In this document: positions 17,440 through 26,656 of the stretch, one piece after another
Numbering within the stretch: position 1 is the first letter of the stretch
Layout: the number at the start of each line of letters is the position of its first letter
Origin: Lachnospiraceae bacterium
GTDB taxonomy: Bacteria > Bacillota > Clostridia > Lachnospirales > Lachnospiraceae
DNA: 62,587 nucleotides
Direction: 5' to 3'
Assembly: GCA_024692905.1 (NCBI GenBank)
Contig: JAILLY010000041.1
Coordinates: forward strand, 1-62,587
The notes under the pieces: generated by a model
Told to the model about the DNA's origin: nothing
Seen by the model: only the letters and a program-made list of their open reading frames with translations
Database searches by the model: none
Translations under genes and position numbers: made by a program

Positions 17440-18306
17440 TCAGTAAACCACGCTGTAATCCACCAGTTCAAATTCATACGGTTCCTTTATGTCATACTTG
17501 AGCACAACATGCCCCCCGGTCCTTCCGGCCTCCGTAAGCCCGGCGTCCTTAAAAAGCCCGATCCGCGGATGTCCGCTGTTTAACACCACGTACTGTGTTT
17601 TGGTCGCTTCGAGCGCGTCCGTAAGTTCATCCTTATCGATCTCCCTATACTGCGCGACCGCCGCCAGCAGCTTATACTGCGGATGGGTCTCATCGGATAA
17701 CATCTCATCCGTATACTGCGAGGTCACCGCATACATATATTCCTCCCTGTCAACAGTCAGGAGTATCTTCGGATCGTACTGCCTCATCTGCATGTTGTAT
17801 TCATATTCGAGCATCGCCTTGGGATAAGCGGACGCAGAATCATCATGTATCATTTCGGATACTTCCATAAGTTCCGGCGGCATCTTATATATATTCCCCG
17901 CAAGTTCTATCCCGTCTGCATATACGAACCTGCCGGATACCAAAAGGATCGCCGCGATGATGACCGCTGTTACCGCACCCGTATTTTTATCCTTTGCCGT
18001 AACGATGAGCTTCGTCATAAGATACGGAACAAGCACGATCACGGGCAGAAGCCAGAAAAACCGGTAATACTCGCTGTTTACATCGAAGAACCTGTCAAGG
18101 ATCACGGGTGATACGGGATTGTACACGGTAAGGAGCAGAAATACCGAGCATGGAACAAATATCTGCTTCTCACGCTTCGTACCCTTGATGCATATGTATA
18201 CAAGGGCCGCCGCAAACAGCATAAAATACGCGCACGGACCCGTATAGTTCGCGAAGCATTCCCTTAAATACCATATTCCGTTTTCAGTAACATTAAGTCC
18301 CTGCAT
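17440..18306 (-). CDS. membrane protein with outer C-terminal domain, possible second half of a DUF6077-type protein
   Basis: A 288-residue protein when started at the ATG at 18306, which has AGAGG five bases upstream and lies just after the previous stop. It has three or four transmembrane helices in the first 150 residues, then a soluble domain of about 150 residues (VSEMIHDDSASAYPKAMLEYEY onward) ending in a hydrophobic-poor tail. The upstream reading frame remains open for another 79 codons, overlapping the preceding gene, and an uninterrupted fusion of the two would resemble the large multi-pass proteins with a C-terminal outer domain found in such loci. Whether this is a natural split gene or a broken one is discussed as a finding. 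Confidence 0.72.
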   Translation of the reverse strand: MQGLNVTENGIWYLRECFANYTGPCAYFMLFAAALVYICIKGTKREKQIFVPCSVFLLLTVYNPVSPVILDRFFDVNSEYYRFFWLLPVIVLVPYLMTKLIVTAKDKNTGAVTAVIIAAILLVSGRFVYADGIELAGNIYKMPPELMEVSEMIHDDSASAYPKAMLEYEYNMQMRQYDPKILLTVDREEYMYAVTSQYTDEMLSDETHPQYKLLAAVAQYREIDKDELTDALEATKTQYVVLNSGHPRIGLFKDAGLTEAGRTGGHVVLKYDIKEPYEFELVDYSVVY

Positions 18307-18314
18307 GATAACCT

Positions 18315-19457
18315 CTACTTGGGGAAGGTATAGAACACAAAATATCCCTTGACATATAATACAAAAATAAGTGAGAATACGACTCCCGGTATGACGCATG
18401 CGAAATATCCGGGTATCATCCTCCATGCTTTCTTCCTGACGATCATCGGGAGAAACAGGACCGTAAGCTCCACAGGCAGGAGCATGTTTGCCGATGACGA
18501 TATCGTTGCCGCCCCGAAACAGACGACAAAGTTTAAAAGCCACGGTCTTATGCTCATCCTGTCGTCATTCATCCTCATGAACAGATAAAACAGCGTGATC
18601 ACAGCCAGATTGCCCACTATAGCCTTGCCTTCATAGGTCCTTGTCATAAGGAAAAGCGATGATGTGTATATCGTAATGAATGTAAGGTTTATCACAAGCA
18701 TGACAGCCATCATTATGACTACCGAAGCCTCGGCGCGGCTGTTTGAACGGCTTAAACTTTCATCCGCGCTTTTTGCCGTTGCTGACCCCTTGAACAGATC
18801 CCCGTATATGAACAGTTCCCTCGCGACCAGAAGATATACGATATTCGTGAGTACCATGACCGTGACCGCCATCACCGACTTGGTCCATATCAGGGCCGGT
18901 ATCCCGGTAAGCTGGCAGACCACGGAGTCCTGCATCTGATAGGTCGCAAAGAAATATCTCATCTCATAATGATCCTGCCATGCCCCCGTAAACGGGTCGT
19001 AAACGTTCATCATATCCGTCTCGACGCTTGTGGCGACATTGGCAACATAATAGGCTGCATCAAGCGTGAAATTATAGGTGCACGATACGAGTACGGCCTG
19101 TATAAGAACGATAAGCAGTATGCAAAGAGTCACTGCCGGATGCTTTTTTACATATCCCGCGGCATTTCTTAACCATCCGACCCACCTGCTGCCGTTTAAT
19201 ACGGCGGATAAGAGCACGATGACCGCCACCGTCGGGACCCACATCTTAGTCAGCATCGACAGCGGTCTGTAATACTTCATCGGGATCACACATACAAAGA
19301 AAAATACGAAATAATAAAAGAAAAAACCCACGACAACTGACAGAAGAAACGGACATTTATGATCCTTCTTCCGGGTTATCAGTGAGCCGAAGCTTAAATA
19401 CAGTATAAAATTGCAGATCACGCCCAGTATGACCGTCAGAATGTTAAGCATTATCAT
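18315..19457 (-). CDS. multi-pass membrane protein (DUF6077-like)
   Basis: A 380-residue protein with about ten transmembrane helices. After the first helices there is an outer loop with SCTYNFTLDAAYYVANVATSVE, where an acidic residue in an outer loop and the D(A/D)xYY pattern resemble GT-C-type and DUF6077 membrane proteins. It starts with an ATGA overlap on the upstream gene. It lacks the C-terminal soluble domain expected of the full-length family; that part appears to be the next gene. A role in glycan transfer or export is inferred only from the neighbourhood. Confidence 0.72.
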   Translation of the reverse strand: MIMLNILTVILGVICNFILYLSFGSLITRKKDHKCPFLLSVVVGFFFYYFVFFFVCVIPMKYYRPLSMLTKMWVPTVAVIVLLSAVLNGSRWVGWLRNAAGYVKKHPAVTLCILLIVLIQAVLVSCTYNFTLDAAYYVANVATSVETDMMNVYDPFTGAWQDHYEMRYFFATYQMQDSVVCQLTGIPALIWTKSVMAVTVMVLTNIVYLLVARELFIYGDLFKGSATAKSADESLSRSNSRAEASVVIMMAVMLVINLTFITIYTSSLFLMTRTYEGKAIVGNLAVITLFYLFMRMNDDRMSIRPWLLNFVVCFGAATISSSANMLLPVELTVLFLPMIVRKKAWRMIPGYFACVIPGVVFSLIFVLYVKGYFVFYTFPK

Positions 19458-20287
19458 TTCCCGTTCTGCTGAAGCTCATTTACCTGCTGCTGCAGGTTGA
19501 CCGTCGTTTCGTACAGATTGTTTATCTTGCGGTTCATGACAAACACAGATCCGATAAGGACTATCACGGTTATGAGAAGTGCCGCCGCCAGTGTCCTTGA
19601 ATTTATGATCTTATGGTTTTTCATATCCTCTTCCTCCCAGGCATAATAATCATTTTCCTCTAAAGCGGCTGCCGGCCCGTTCATCCACAAACCGATCGCC
19701 TCCCTCTTTCCGAGCACGAAAAGGAGTATGAGGGGAAGCACTCCGTTTACAATGACCGAAGGCAGTGAAAACCTCCCGCAGAACATATTAAGCGGTATAA
19801 GATATTCGGATGCATACCCGAAGATGCTGAGCATCATGATGCATGCGGTCATGAAAAACTTTGCCGCGGTGCCTTCAAAAAGCCTGCCTGCAAGAGCGAA
19901 GTAAATAAATATATAAACAGGGATCAGCGCACAGGCCGCAGAAAGATATACCTCTTTTGAAGAGAATATAAGACGTCCCGACAGCATCAGCGTGACCGCC
20001 GTAAATACGACCGCAGCCGCCCTGTAAAATGCATTTCCCTTCTCATTTACGTCGTTACGGGATAAAACATACCGTTCGAAAATAAGGGTAAATGCGTAAG
20101 CTATGCCTGCCGCAGGGCTTATGACGAACCACAGGGGACCGATAGTTTCCCTGTCATCGTCCTTATCCTTACCGGAGTGTCTTATTATACAGATAATAAG
20201 AACAGAGACGAGAAACAGCGCAAGCCCCTTTCCCGTCCCACGGTGATCGTTATATGTGGTTAATATACTTGCCCACAGTTCTCTCAT
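19454..20287 (-). CDS. membrane protein with C-terminal coiled coil
   Basis: A 277-residue protein with about seven transmembrane helices in the first 210 residues, a short acidic loop (ALEENDYYAWEEEDMKNHK), one more helix (TLAAALLITVIVLIGSVFVM) and a final short coiled-coil stretch INNLYETTVNLQQQVNELQQ. No family recognised. Its position between Fcl and the DUF6077-like gene and the four-base overlap with the latter suggest a joint membrane function in the same pathway. The ribosome site is weak. Confidence 0.7.
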   Translation of the reverse strand: MRELWASILTTYNDHRGTGKGLALFLVSVLIICIIRHSGKDKDDDRETIGPLWFVISPAAGIAYAFTLIFERYVLSRNDVNEKGNAFYRAAAVVFTAVTLMLSGRLIFSSKEVYLSAACALIPVYIFIYFALAGRLFEGTAAKFFMTACIMMLSIFGYASEYLIPLNMFCGRFSLPSVIVNGVLPLILLFVLGKREAIGLWMNGPAAALEENDYYAWEEEDMKNHKIINSRTLAAALLITVIVLIGSVFVMNRKINNLYETTVNLQQQVNELQQNGK

Positions 20288-20335
20288 TTACATACCCATA
20301 ATGCCAAGGATCGTCAGCCGGTCTGCATGAAAGCC

Positions 20336-21280
20336 TTATCTTTCGGCCCTCATGGGGTTACTTAAGAAGTCTTCATATGCAAGCCTTATCCCGTCCTCAA
20401 GTTCCGTCTTATATGTCCATCCGAGAGCGGTGGCCTTGCTTACGTCAAGCAGCTTGCGGGGAGTACCGTTCGGCTTGCTTGTATCCCATCTTATCTCGCC
20501 CGTATAACCTATGACCTTTGCGGTAAGTTCGGTAAGTTCCTTTATCGAAAGCTCCTTGCCGGTTCCCGCGTTAACGGTCTCGTCGCCGCTGTAATTATTC
20601 ATGAGGAAAACGCACAGGTTCGCAAGATCGTCAACATACAGGAATTCACGCAGCGGACTCCCGTCTCCCCAGCAGGTAACATAGGGCAGTCCCTGCTCCT
20701 TCGCCTCGTGGAACCTCCTTATCAAAGCCGGGAGGACATGCGAATGCGTCGGATGATAATTATCATTGGGTCCGTACAGGTTCGTCGGCATCACGCTTAT
20801 ATAATCCGTACCGTACTGCTTATTAAGGTATTCGCAGTACTTAAGGCCCGATATCTTCGCAAGGGCGTATGCCTCGTTTGTCTTTTCAAGTTCCGAAGTG
20901 AGCAGACAGCTCTCCGGCATGGGCTGGGGCGCCATCCTCGGATATATGCAGGAGGAACCCAGGAACTCAAGCTTTTTACAGTCATTCTCGAACGCGGAAT
21001 GGATAACGTTCATCTCAAGGATCATGTTATAGTACATGAAATCGGCGAGCGCTTCGCTGTTAGCGACGATCCCTCCGACCTTTGCTGCCGCAAGGAACAC
21101 ATACTCCGGCTTTTCCTGCCCGAAAAACTCCTCGACAGAATCCTGTCTGCACAGATCCAGTTCCTTATGTGTCCTGGTTACAATATTCGTATAGCCCTGC
21201 CTCTTAAGTTCCCTTACTATCGCAGAACCGACCATGCCGCGGTGTCCCGCAACATATATCTTCGCATCTTTATCCATCAT
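20336..21280 (-). CDS. fcl: GDP-L-fucose synthase
   Basis: The 314-residue product (starting at the ATG at 21280) matches the normal length of WcaG/Fcl. It converts GDP-4-keto-6-deoxy-mannose to GDP-L-fucose by 3,5-epimerisation and NADPH reduction. Visible features: [18 protein letters not shown] (cofactor loop), [36 protein letters not shown] with the catalytic Tyr-xxx-Lys, [24 protein letters not shown] and [16 protein letters not shown]. The upstream in-frame ATG at 21325 lies inside gmd and would add 15 residues that the family lacks. It directly follows gmd, whose product is its substrate. Confidence 0.96.
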   Translation of the reverse strand: MMDKDAKIYVAGHRGMVGSAIVRELKRQGYTNIVTRTHKELDLCRQDSVEEFFGQEKPEYVFLAAAKVGGIVANSEALADFMYYNMILEMNVIHSAFENDCKKLEFLGSSCIYPRMAPQPMPESCLLTSELEKTNEAYALAKISGLKYCEYLNKQYGTDYISVMPTNLYGPNDNYHPTHSHVLPALIRRFHEAKEQGLPYVTCWGDGSPLREFLYVDDLANLCVFLMNNYSGDETVNAGTGKELSIKELTELTAKVIGYTGEIRWDTSKPNGTPRKLLDVSKATALGWTYKTELEDGIRLAYEDFLSNPMRAER

Positions 21281-21281
21281 A

Positions 21282-22364
21282 TCACTGTCCGGCAATCCTT
21301 TTCCCGTTTCTGTAATCTTCGGCACTTATGCCTGCTATCGCCCTCATATCGGAATCGACCATCATCGATACGAGGCCCTTGAAATCAACCTTACGCTTCC
21401 ATCCGAGTTCCTTTTCCGCCTTGGAACAGTCACCCCAGAGGAACTCAACCTCCGCAGGCCTGAAATATCTCGGATTAACATCAACGAGCAGACGGCCCGA
21501 AACGGAATCATATCCCTTTTCGCTGACTCCCTTGCCTTTCCACTCGATCTCTATCCCGACTTCCTTAAATGCAAGCTCTACGAATTCACGTACCGTATGT
21601 GTCTCATTTGTCGCAAGCACGTAATCGCCCGGTTTGTCCTGCTGGAGTATCCTCCACATACCTTCGACATAATCACCCGCGAAGCCCCAGTCGCGCTTGG
21701 CATCAAGGTTACCGAGCGAGAGTTTTTCCCTCTCATCCGCCATTATCGAAGCGACCGCCCTCGTTATCTTCCTCGTTACGAAGGTCTCGCCGCGGCGGGG
21801 TGATTCATGGTTGAACAATATGCCGTTGCAGGCAAACAGGTTATATGCTTCCCTGTAATTGACCGTGATCCAGTATGCATACAGCTTGGCTGCACCATAA
21901 GGGCTCTTCGGATAGAACGGTGTCTTCTCGGACTGGGGTGCCGTCTCGGGAAGCCCTCCGAACAGTTCGGAGGTGGATGCCTGATAGAACCTCGTCTTAA
22001 CGCCGGATTTCTTGATGGCGTCAAGAAGGCGCAGCGTACCGATACCCGTGGTCTCAGCAGTATACTCGGGTACCTCGAAGGATACCGCAACGTGTGACTG
22101 TGCCGCAAGGTTATATATCTCGGTCGGCTGGATCTGCTCGATGAGCCTGTTTAAGTTGCTGGAATCGGTGAGATCGCCGTGATGAAGGAACATTGTCTTA
22201 TCACGTATCTCCCTGTCATAATACAGGTGATCGATCCTGTCCGTGCTGATGCTCGAATGGCGGCGTATTATGCCGTGTACCTCATATCCTTTCTCAAGAA
22301 GGAGCTCGGCAAGATATGAACCGTCCTGTCCGGTTATTCCGGTTATAAGTGCTACATTTCTCAT
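21282..22364 (-). CDS. gmd: GDP-mannose 4,6-dehydratase
   Basis: A 360-residue short-chain dehydrogenase that converts GDP-mannose to GDP-4-keto-6-deoxymannose. The start [74 protein letters not shown] and [21 protein letters not shown] (Tyr-xxx-Lys) are diagnostic. The ATG at 22364 is preceded by AAAGGAG at 8 bases; the longer in-frame start at 22436 is inside the neighbouring gene. Gmd and Fcl together yield GDP-fucose; mannose-6-phosphate isomerase at the far right edge may feed the same pool. Confidence 0.97.
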   Translation of the reverse strand: MRNVALITGITGQDGSYLAELLLEKGYEVHGIIRRHSSISTDRIDHLYYDREIRDKTMFLHHGDLTDSSNLNRLIEQIQPTEIYNLAAQSHVAVSFEVPEYTAETTGIGTLRLLDAIKKSGVKTRFYQASTSELFGGLPETAPQSEKTPFYPKSPYGAAKLYAYWITVNYREAYNLFACNGILFNHESPRRGETFVTRKITRAVASIMADEREKLSLGNLDAKRDWGFAGDYVEGMWRILQQDKPGDYVLATNETHTVREFVELAFKEVGIEIEWKGKGVSEKGYDSVSGRLLVDVNPRYFRPAEVEFLWGDCSKAEKELGWKRKVDFKGLVSMMVDSDMRAIAGISAEDYRNGKRIAGQ

Positions 22365-22375
22365 ATTTATCTCCT

Positions 22376-22852
22376 TTATCCGGGAAGTATGTTCATAAAT
22401 ATCAATCCGACGATGATACCGAGTATCGCACCGCATAAAACCTGAAGCGGCGTATGCCCGATGAGTACCTTGAGTTTCTCCTGGTCAAACTGAATGCCGA
22501 ATTCACCGTTTTCGGGAAGCCTGAAGAAATCCATCATCTGGTTTAAGACTTCGGCCTGGTTACCGGTTTCCCTTCTTACTCCCCTTGCATCATACATTAC
22601 TATTATAGCCAGTATGGCCGATATGGCAAAAGCAGGGGATCCGAGTCCGTGATCGTAGCCGGCCGCTACACAAAGTGCGCATACCGTTGCCGAGTGGCAG
22701 CTTGGCATCCCTCCCGAGCCAACAAGCCTTTCGGGGGATATCTTTCCGGTTAAGGCGAAGTCTATGATCGTCTTGACCACCTGGGCGATGGCCCAGCCGA
22801 GTGCCGCCGTGATCAGCATCCTGTTGCCTAACAGATCAGTTATATATTCCAT
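22376..22852 (-). CDS. YuiD/DUF212 divergent PAP2-family membrane protein
   Basis: A 158-residue protein with four or five transmembrane helices. [60 protein letters not shown] contains the SCHSA and [18 protein letters not shown] signatures of the DUF212 family (B. subtilis YuiD), which is distantly related to PAP2 phosphatases. It sits between rmlD and gmd with 24- and 11-base gaps, so it is co-transcribed with nucleotide-sugar genes. A role in recycling polyprenyl diphosphate is an attractive inference but unproven for the family. Confidence 0.88.
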   Translation of the reverse strand: MEYITDLLGNRMLITAALGWAIAQVVKTIIDFALTGKISPERLVGSGGMPSCHSATVCALCVAAGYDHGLGSPAFAISAILAIIVMYDARGVRRETGNQAEVLNQMMDFFRLPENGEFGIQFDQEKLKVLIGHTPLQVLCGAILGIIVGLIFMNILPG

Positions 22853-22876
22853 ATCACATCTTACCCCGGGATATCA

Positions 22877-23749
22877 TTACAGATAATTCCCGATATAATC
22901 TCTTATCGCATCATGCCAGTCGGCATACTTATGGTCTGTCGTAAGCCTGAACATATAATTGTCAAGCACCGAGAACTTGGGCCTGTCGGCTGACTGCGGG
23001 TTCATTTCCTTATACTCCTCGCTCGTAACGGGAACGACCTCTGTCTTCTTCCCCGCAAGCGTAAATATCTCCTTCGTAAAGTCAGCCCAGCTGCACTGTC
23101 CTTCACAGGTTCCGTGGAACAGTCCGTAGTTTGACGTCGGCAGAAGATATGCAACTGCCTTCGCAAGTTCGGCGGTACTTGTAGGTGACCCCAGCTGGTC
23201 GTTTACGACGGTGATCCTGTCATGGTTTTCCGAAAGCTTAAGCATCGTCTTTACGAAGTTCTTTCCGTCACCGTAGAGCCATGCCGTCCTTATTATGAAA
23301 TATTCCCGCGCAAATTCCTTTACGAAATTCTCGCCCGCAAGCTTCGTGATACCGTACATGGCCTTTGGACCGGTCGGATCAAACTCGGTATAGGGAACAG
23401 TTCCGTCGCCCGCAAACACGTAGTCGGTCGATATATGCACCATCTTAGCACCGGTCTTCGTCGCTGCGATGCTTAAATTCCTCGGTCCTATCGCATTTAT
23501 CCTGTATGCCGCATCCTTCTGCACCTCGCATGCATCGACTGCGGTATGTGCGGCACAGTTTATGACCGCATAGGGCTTAACATCCTCAAAAAGCTTCAGG
23601 CAGGCATTTATATCGGTGATGTCAAGGTTCGTGATCCCTTCGATCCCGAAGTCCGTGTTGACAAGTTCATATTCCCTGCTGCCTTCATAAAGCCTGTTGA
23701 TCTCTCTTCCAAGCTGCCCGTTGCAGCCTGTGATAATGAGTTTCTTCAT
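22877..23749 (-). CDS. rfbD: dTDP-4-dehydrorhamnose reductase
   Basis: RmlD reduces dTDP-4-keto-L-rhamnose to dTDP-L-rhamnose with NAD(P)H. The 290-residue product begins MKKLIITGCNGQLGREINRL and has INCAAHTAVDACE, HISTDYVFAGDG, YGITKLAGENFVKEF (Tyr-xxx-Lys) and RTAWLYGDGKNFVKTML. The ATG at 23749 follows GGAG by 11 bases; an in-frame ATG at 23788 lies upstream of the predicted transcription start and is rejected. First gene of the long leftward operon. rmlA, rmlB and rmlC are not in the window, so the pathway must be completed elsewhere. Confidence 0.94.
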   Translation of the reverse strand: MKKLIITGCNGQLGREINRLYEGSREYELVNTDFGIEGITNLDITDINACLKLFEDVKPYAVINCAAHTAVDACEVQKDAAYRINAIGPRNLSIAATKTGAKMVHISTDYVFAGDGTVPYTEFDPTGPKAMYGITKLAGENFVKEFAREYFIIRTAWLYGDGKNFVKTMLKLSENHDRITVVNDQLGSPTSTAELAKAVAYLLPTSNYGLFHGTCEGQCSWADFTKEIFTLAGKKTEVVPVTSEEYKEMNPQSADRPKFSVLDNYMFRLTTDHKYADWHDAIRDYIGNYL

Positions 23750-23790
23750 ATTGCGCTGATTCTCCGTACTTTCAAAATAAACCAACATAT

Positions 23791-23819
23791 AGTATACTGA
23801 ATCCGGAGTTTTTTTTCAA
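23791..23819 (-). promoter_or_regulatory. promoter of the 23749-to-8672 polysaccharide operon
   Basis: Minus-strand TTGAAA (23814-23819), 17-base spacer, TATACT (23791-23796). Start would be near 23784, 35 bases before the rmlD ATG. All downstream genes to 8672 are on the same strand with gaps of 48 bases or less and many ATGA overlaps, so this may drive the whole unit of 15 genes. Confidence 0.65.
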
Positions 23820-23853
23820 CCGTCGATGAACAACGGGGGCATTGTAAGGATAC

Positions 23854-25440
23854 ATGAAAGCGGTCAGATATTTAACGGTCACCATACTTGCATTGATACA
23901 CCAGGCACTCACATACACTGCCGGTACCGGTATATTTGCAGCCCCCGCCTCTTCAAACATAACGGACTATGTTATCTGCAAGCTGACCGCCTTTGGTGCA
24001 TCATGGTTCTTCTTCCTCATGCTGTGGGATATCCTCATCGGAAAGGACAGAAAAAACGCGGTCCCGTCCCGCATCATAAAGGCCGCACTGCCCTATCTTG
24101 CGATAATGATACCCGTTGTGATAATAAAGCTCCGGAGTGGATATCTAAGCAACGACGAGACACTTATATACGAAAATGCAGTGACTCTTACCCATTATAC
24201 ATGGTTCAATTACATGACCACGTATTATTACATAGTCAGCCTCATGCTGATACCGCATATGTATGCACCCATCTTCGTAAAGCTTTTTATCGAATACATG
24301 GTGATCGGCTATACGGTCATGAGGTGCCGCGAGCACTATCTGTCGAAATCGGACGACCCCTTCATAAAAAAGCCTTTTAAGATCGGCTACGGATGCCTTA
24401 TCATTCTGCTGTTCGTACTCTATCCGGTGATAGCTTATACGACGAGCGCCCACAGGCTCCCGGTCTATTTTCTTATGTATCTTCTTATGATCGTCATGCT
24501 CCTTTTCGATAAGCTTGAACAGGCCGCCCTTACGATACCGAAGTTTATCATACTTCTGCTTTTGGGAGCCGTTCTTACCCAGTGGAGAACCGAAGGGATA
24601 TATCTTGTGCTCCTTGTACCGATCCTCATATTCCTTACATACGACGGCCTGACCGTAAGGGAGGGGCATAAATTTAGCTTAAAAGGCAGGAAAGGAAGGA
24701 TAGCCGTCATAGTGCTGTATCTGCTGCTCCAGTATGTCATATCCATCCCCCAGACCGGCGCCGTTGCAAACGAGATGGGAGCAGCCGCCGACGAAAGGAT
24801 GAAGCCGTTCTATGCATATACGATCACGAATATGTACCGCAACGGACTCGATAAAGAGAAAAATGCCGCAGATCTTGCGATAGTCGATAAATATATCTCC
24901 CTTGAGTCCATCGAGGCGATAAACGACTATTACGGGGATATAAACTACGAGGACGTCCTCATACTCTACCAGCCGGGATACATCGGAGTAAGGGAAGATG
25001 CGGGCGTTACCGAATATTATGACTTTGCCAATGCGCTCAAGCGCATATTCATAAATAATCCCCAGGTCTTCGTCCGCACGAGGATCGGTGCCTTTGTTTA
25101 CGCGGCCCTGCCGTATCATATAAGCTTTACGGGCTTTTCTCCAAGGGCTCTTGCGGGATTTATCGTAAGCATCATAAAGACCGTATCCTATAATATCTTC
25201 ATCCCTCTTTTTGCGGCGCTCTTCTTATGCCTTTATTCGCTTGCCCGCGGAAGATGGTTCTCTTTCTTCGTAACGGGAGGGCTTTTGGCACACTGGTTCA
25301 TCGTGTTCGTGCTGGCTCCGGCCTCATATTTCAAATATTATTTCCCGGTCTATATGACGGCATATCTTTATATCTTCCTTCTCATCATAGAAGGTCTGTA
25401 TAATAAAAAGCATCCGGTCAAAGTCCGGATGCTTAAATAG
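23854..25440 (+). CDS. large multi-pass membrane protein, GT-C-like topology
   Basis: A 528-residue protein with about 12 transmembrane helices, a long outer segment (residues roughly 300-410, including ITNMYRNGLDKEKNAADLAIVDKYISLESIEAINDYYGDINYEDV) and QWRTEGIYLVLLVPILIF after a helix, a pattern seen in dolichyl/polyprenyl-phosphate-sugar dependent membrane glycosyltransferases. I do not recognise a named family. The early outer loop contains an Asp-Glu pair (SNDETLIYENAV) that could be catalytic if the GT-C idea is right. AAGGA precedes the ATG. It diverges from the rmlD operon, and its last 33 bases contain the terminator of the convergent gene. Confidence 0.75.
   Translation: MKAVRYLTVTILALIHQALTYTAGTGIFAAPASSNITDYVICKLTAFGASWFFFLMLWDILIGKDRKNAVPSRIIKAALPYLAIMIPVVIIKLRSGYLSNDETLIYENAVTLTHYTWFNYMTTYYYIVSLMLIPHMYAPIFVKLFIEYMVIGYTVMRCREHYLSKSDDPFIKKPFKIGYGCLIILLFVLYPVIAYTTSAHRLPVYFLMYLLMIVMLLFDKLEQAALTIPKFIILLLLGAVLTQWRTEGIYLVLLVPILIFLTYDGLTVREGHKFSLKGRKGRIAVIVLYLLLQYVISIPQTGAVANEMGAAADERMKPFYAYTITNMYRNGLDKEKNAADLAIVDKYISLESIEAINDYYGDINYEDVLILYQPGYIGVREDAGVTEYYDFANALKRIFINNPQVFVRTRIGAFVYAALPYHISFTGFSPRALAGFIVSIIKTVSYNIFIPLFAALFLCLYSLARGRWFSFFVTGGLLAHWFIVFVLAPASYFKYYFPVYMTAYLYIFLLIIEGLYNKKHPVKVRMLK
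25401..25434 (-). terminator. intrinsic terminator of the DHH gene, inside the opposing coding sequence
   Basis: A perfect 10-bp stem, AAGCATCCGG (25408-25417) with CCGGATGCTT (25425-25434), 7-base loop, followed on the minus strand by TTTTTATTA. It begins 24 bases after the stop of the DHH gene (25458) and lies within the final codons of the plus-strand membrane protein. Confidence 0.8.
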
Positions 25441-25457
25441 CTGATCATTTACAGTCA

Positions 25458-26384
25458 TTACGCATTTGCAAGTTCGCACAGTTCCTTTAACATCGCGGGA
25501 AGTCCCGTTTCCATGGTCTCATCGCTGAACTGGCAGGTTCCGACCTTCTCATGACCGCCTCCGTTATACTTAAGCATAAGATGGCCGACATTAACCTTGC
25601 TAGTCCTGTTCAGGATGCTGTATCCGACTGCTGCCGAGCATCCGTGTCCGCCGCGGCCGTTTACGATCCATGCGGAAATGTTCTGCTTGGGATACATGCT
25701 GTATATCATGAAACGGTTGCCGGTATAGATGGGATCCACTCCCCTTAAGTCACTTATTATGACGTTTCCTTCGGTACGCGTATGGGCAGTTACCATCTCC
25801 TTAAACTTCTCGGTCTGCTCATTATATACCTCGATACGTTCCTTGACATCGGGCATGTTCAGTATCTCATCGGTCGACTTATCCTTGCATGCGACCATGA
25901 GCTTCTCCATCAGCTGGTAATTGGATACCGTAAACTGCCTCCAGCGGCCAAGACCTGTCCTGGGATCCATAAGGAATCCGACCAGTATCCATCCCTTGGG
26001 GTTCATGATCTCGTCTATTGTAAGGTTACCCGAATCCACCTTGTCAACGGCTTCCATCATATCATCGAAGTTCGGGAACGTTTCCTTCCCTCCGTAATAC
26101 TCATATATTATCCTTGCGCATGACGGCGTTATCCTGCTCTCTCCCTTATATTTGCCTTCAAGCTGGTTGCGCTCGAACTCACTCGAATGATGATCGAACC
26201 ATAATCCGCAGCCCTCAACATAGGGTACATTGGCAAGGCAGTCATTTTCGTTTATCTCAACAAGACCGTCCTGCAGGTCCTTGGGATGTGCAAACGTCCA
26301 ATGATCGACAACTCCTGCGGCAAGAAGCAGGGCTCCGCATGCCAATCCGTCAAAATCAGACCTTGTAACCAATCTCATTGCCAT
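25458..26384 (-). CDS. DHH-family phosphoesterase (exopolyphosphatase-like)
   Basis: A 308-residue protein with DHH-superfamily motifs: VTRSDFDGLACGAL (metal-binding Asp pair), VDHWTFAHP, LWFDHHSSEFER (the DHH motif itself, near residue 64) and the C-terminal DHHA1 glycine motif as KYNGGGHEKVGTCQF. Such enzymes cleave phosphodiesters in short RNAs, cyclic dinucleotides or polyphosphate using Mn2+. The exact substrate is unclear; it lacks the membrane and PAS domains of GdpP. GGGAGG lies seven bases before the ATG. Single-gene unit with its own terminator. Confidence 0.88.
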   Translation of the reverse strand: MAMRLVTRSDFDGLACGALLLAAGVVDHWTFAHPKDLQDGLVEINENDCLANVPYVEGCGLWFDHHSSEFERNQLEGKYKGESRITPSCARIIYEYYGGKETFPNFDDMMEAVDKVDSGNLTIDEIMNPKGWILVGFLMDPRTGLGRWRQFTVSNYQLMEKLMVACKDKSTDEILNMPDVKERIEVYNEQTEKFKEMVTAHTRTEGNVIISDLRGVDPIYTGNRFMIYSMYPKQNISAWIVNGRGGHGCSAAVGYSILNRTSKVNVGHLMLKYNGGGHEKVGTCQFSDETMETGLPAMLKELCELANA

Positions 26385-26490
26385 TTTAAATACCTCCCGA
26401 ACTACAGTTATATATCATAACTATTTTAAATTAGAACGCATGAATAAATCAAGTACTAATGTAATTATAGACTTATTGATGAAAATAACA

Positions 26491-26522
26491 AAAACCCCCT
26501 GTCCGGATATCATCGGACAGGG
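26491..26522 (-). terminator. second hairpin terminator downstream of the exported-protein gene
   Basis: A perfect 9-bp stem CCCTGTCCG/CGGACAGGG (26497-26505, 26514-26522) with an 8-base loop, followed on the minus strand by GGTTTTTGTTATTTT. It lies about 135 bases beyond the stop at 26657 and would back up the first hairpin, also insulating the divergently placed DHH gene. Confidence 0.7.
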
Positions 26523-26610
26523 AGTCATGTCACAAGTCAGTACAAAAATTTTAAAAAAGATTAATCACGCGTGACTAATCCTGCTTATCCCGTACCCGGC
26601 GGGTCCGCAG

Positions 26611-26653
26611 AATTAAAAGTTTGTATCTGCCGGAATCCTGACCCGGCAGATAC
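26611..26653 (-). terminator. first hairpin terminator of the exported-protein gene
   Basis: A perfect 11-bp stem GTATCTGCCGG/CCGGCAGATAC (26623-26633 with 26643-26653), 9-base loop, starting four bases after the stop codon and followed on the minus strand by AAACTTTTAATT. The T-run is modest but the stem is strong. Confidence 0.7.
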
Positions 26654-26656
26654 GGA

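Noticed and set aside
22365..22436. Longer gmd start
   Set aside because: Lies within the YuiD-like gene, adds 24 residues absent from the family, and the ATG at 22364 has a good ribosome site.
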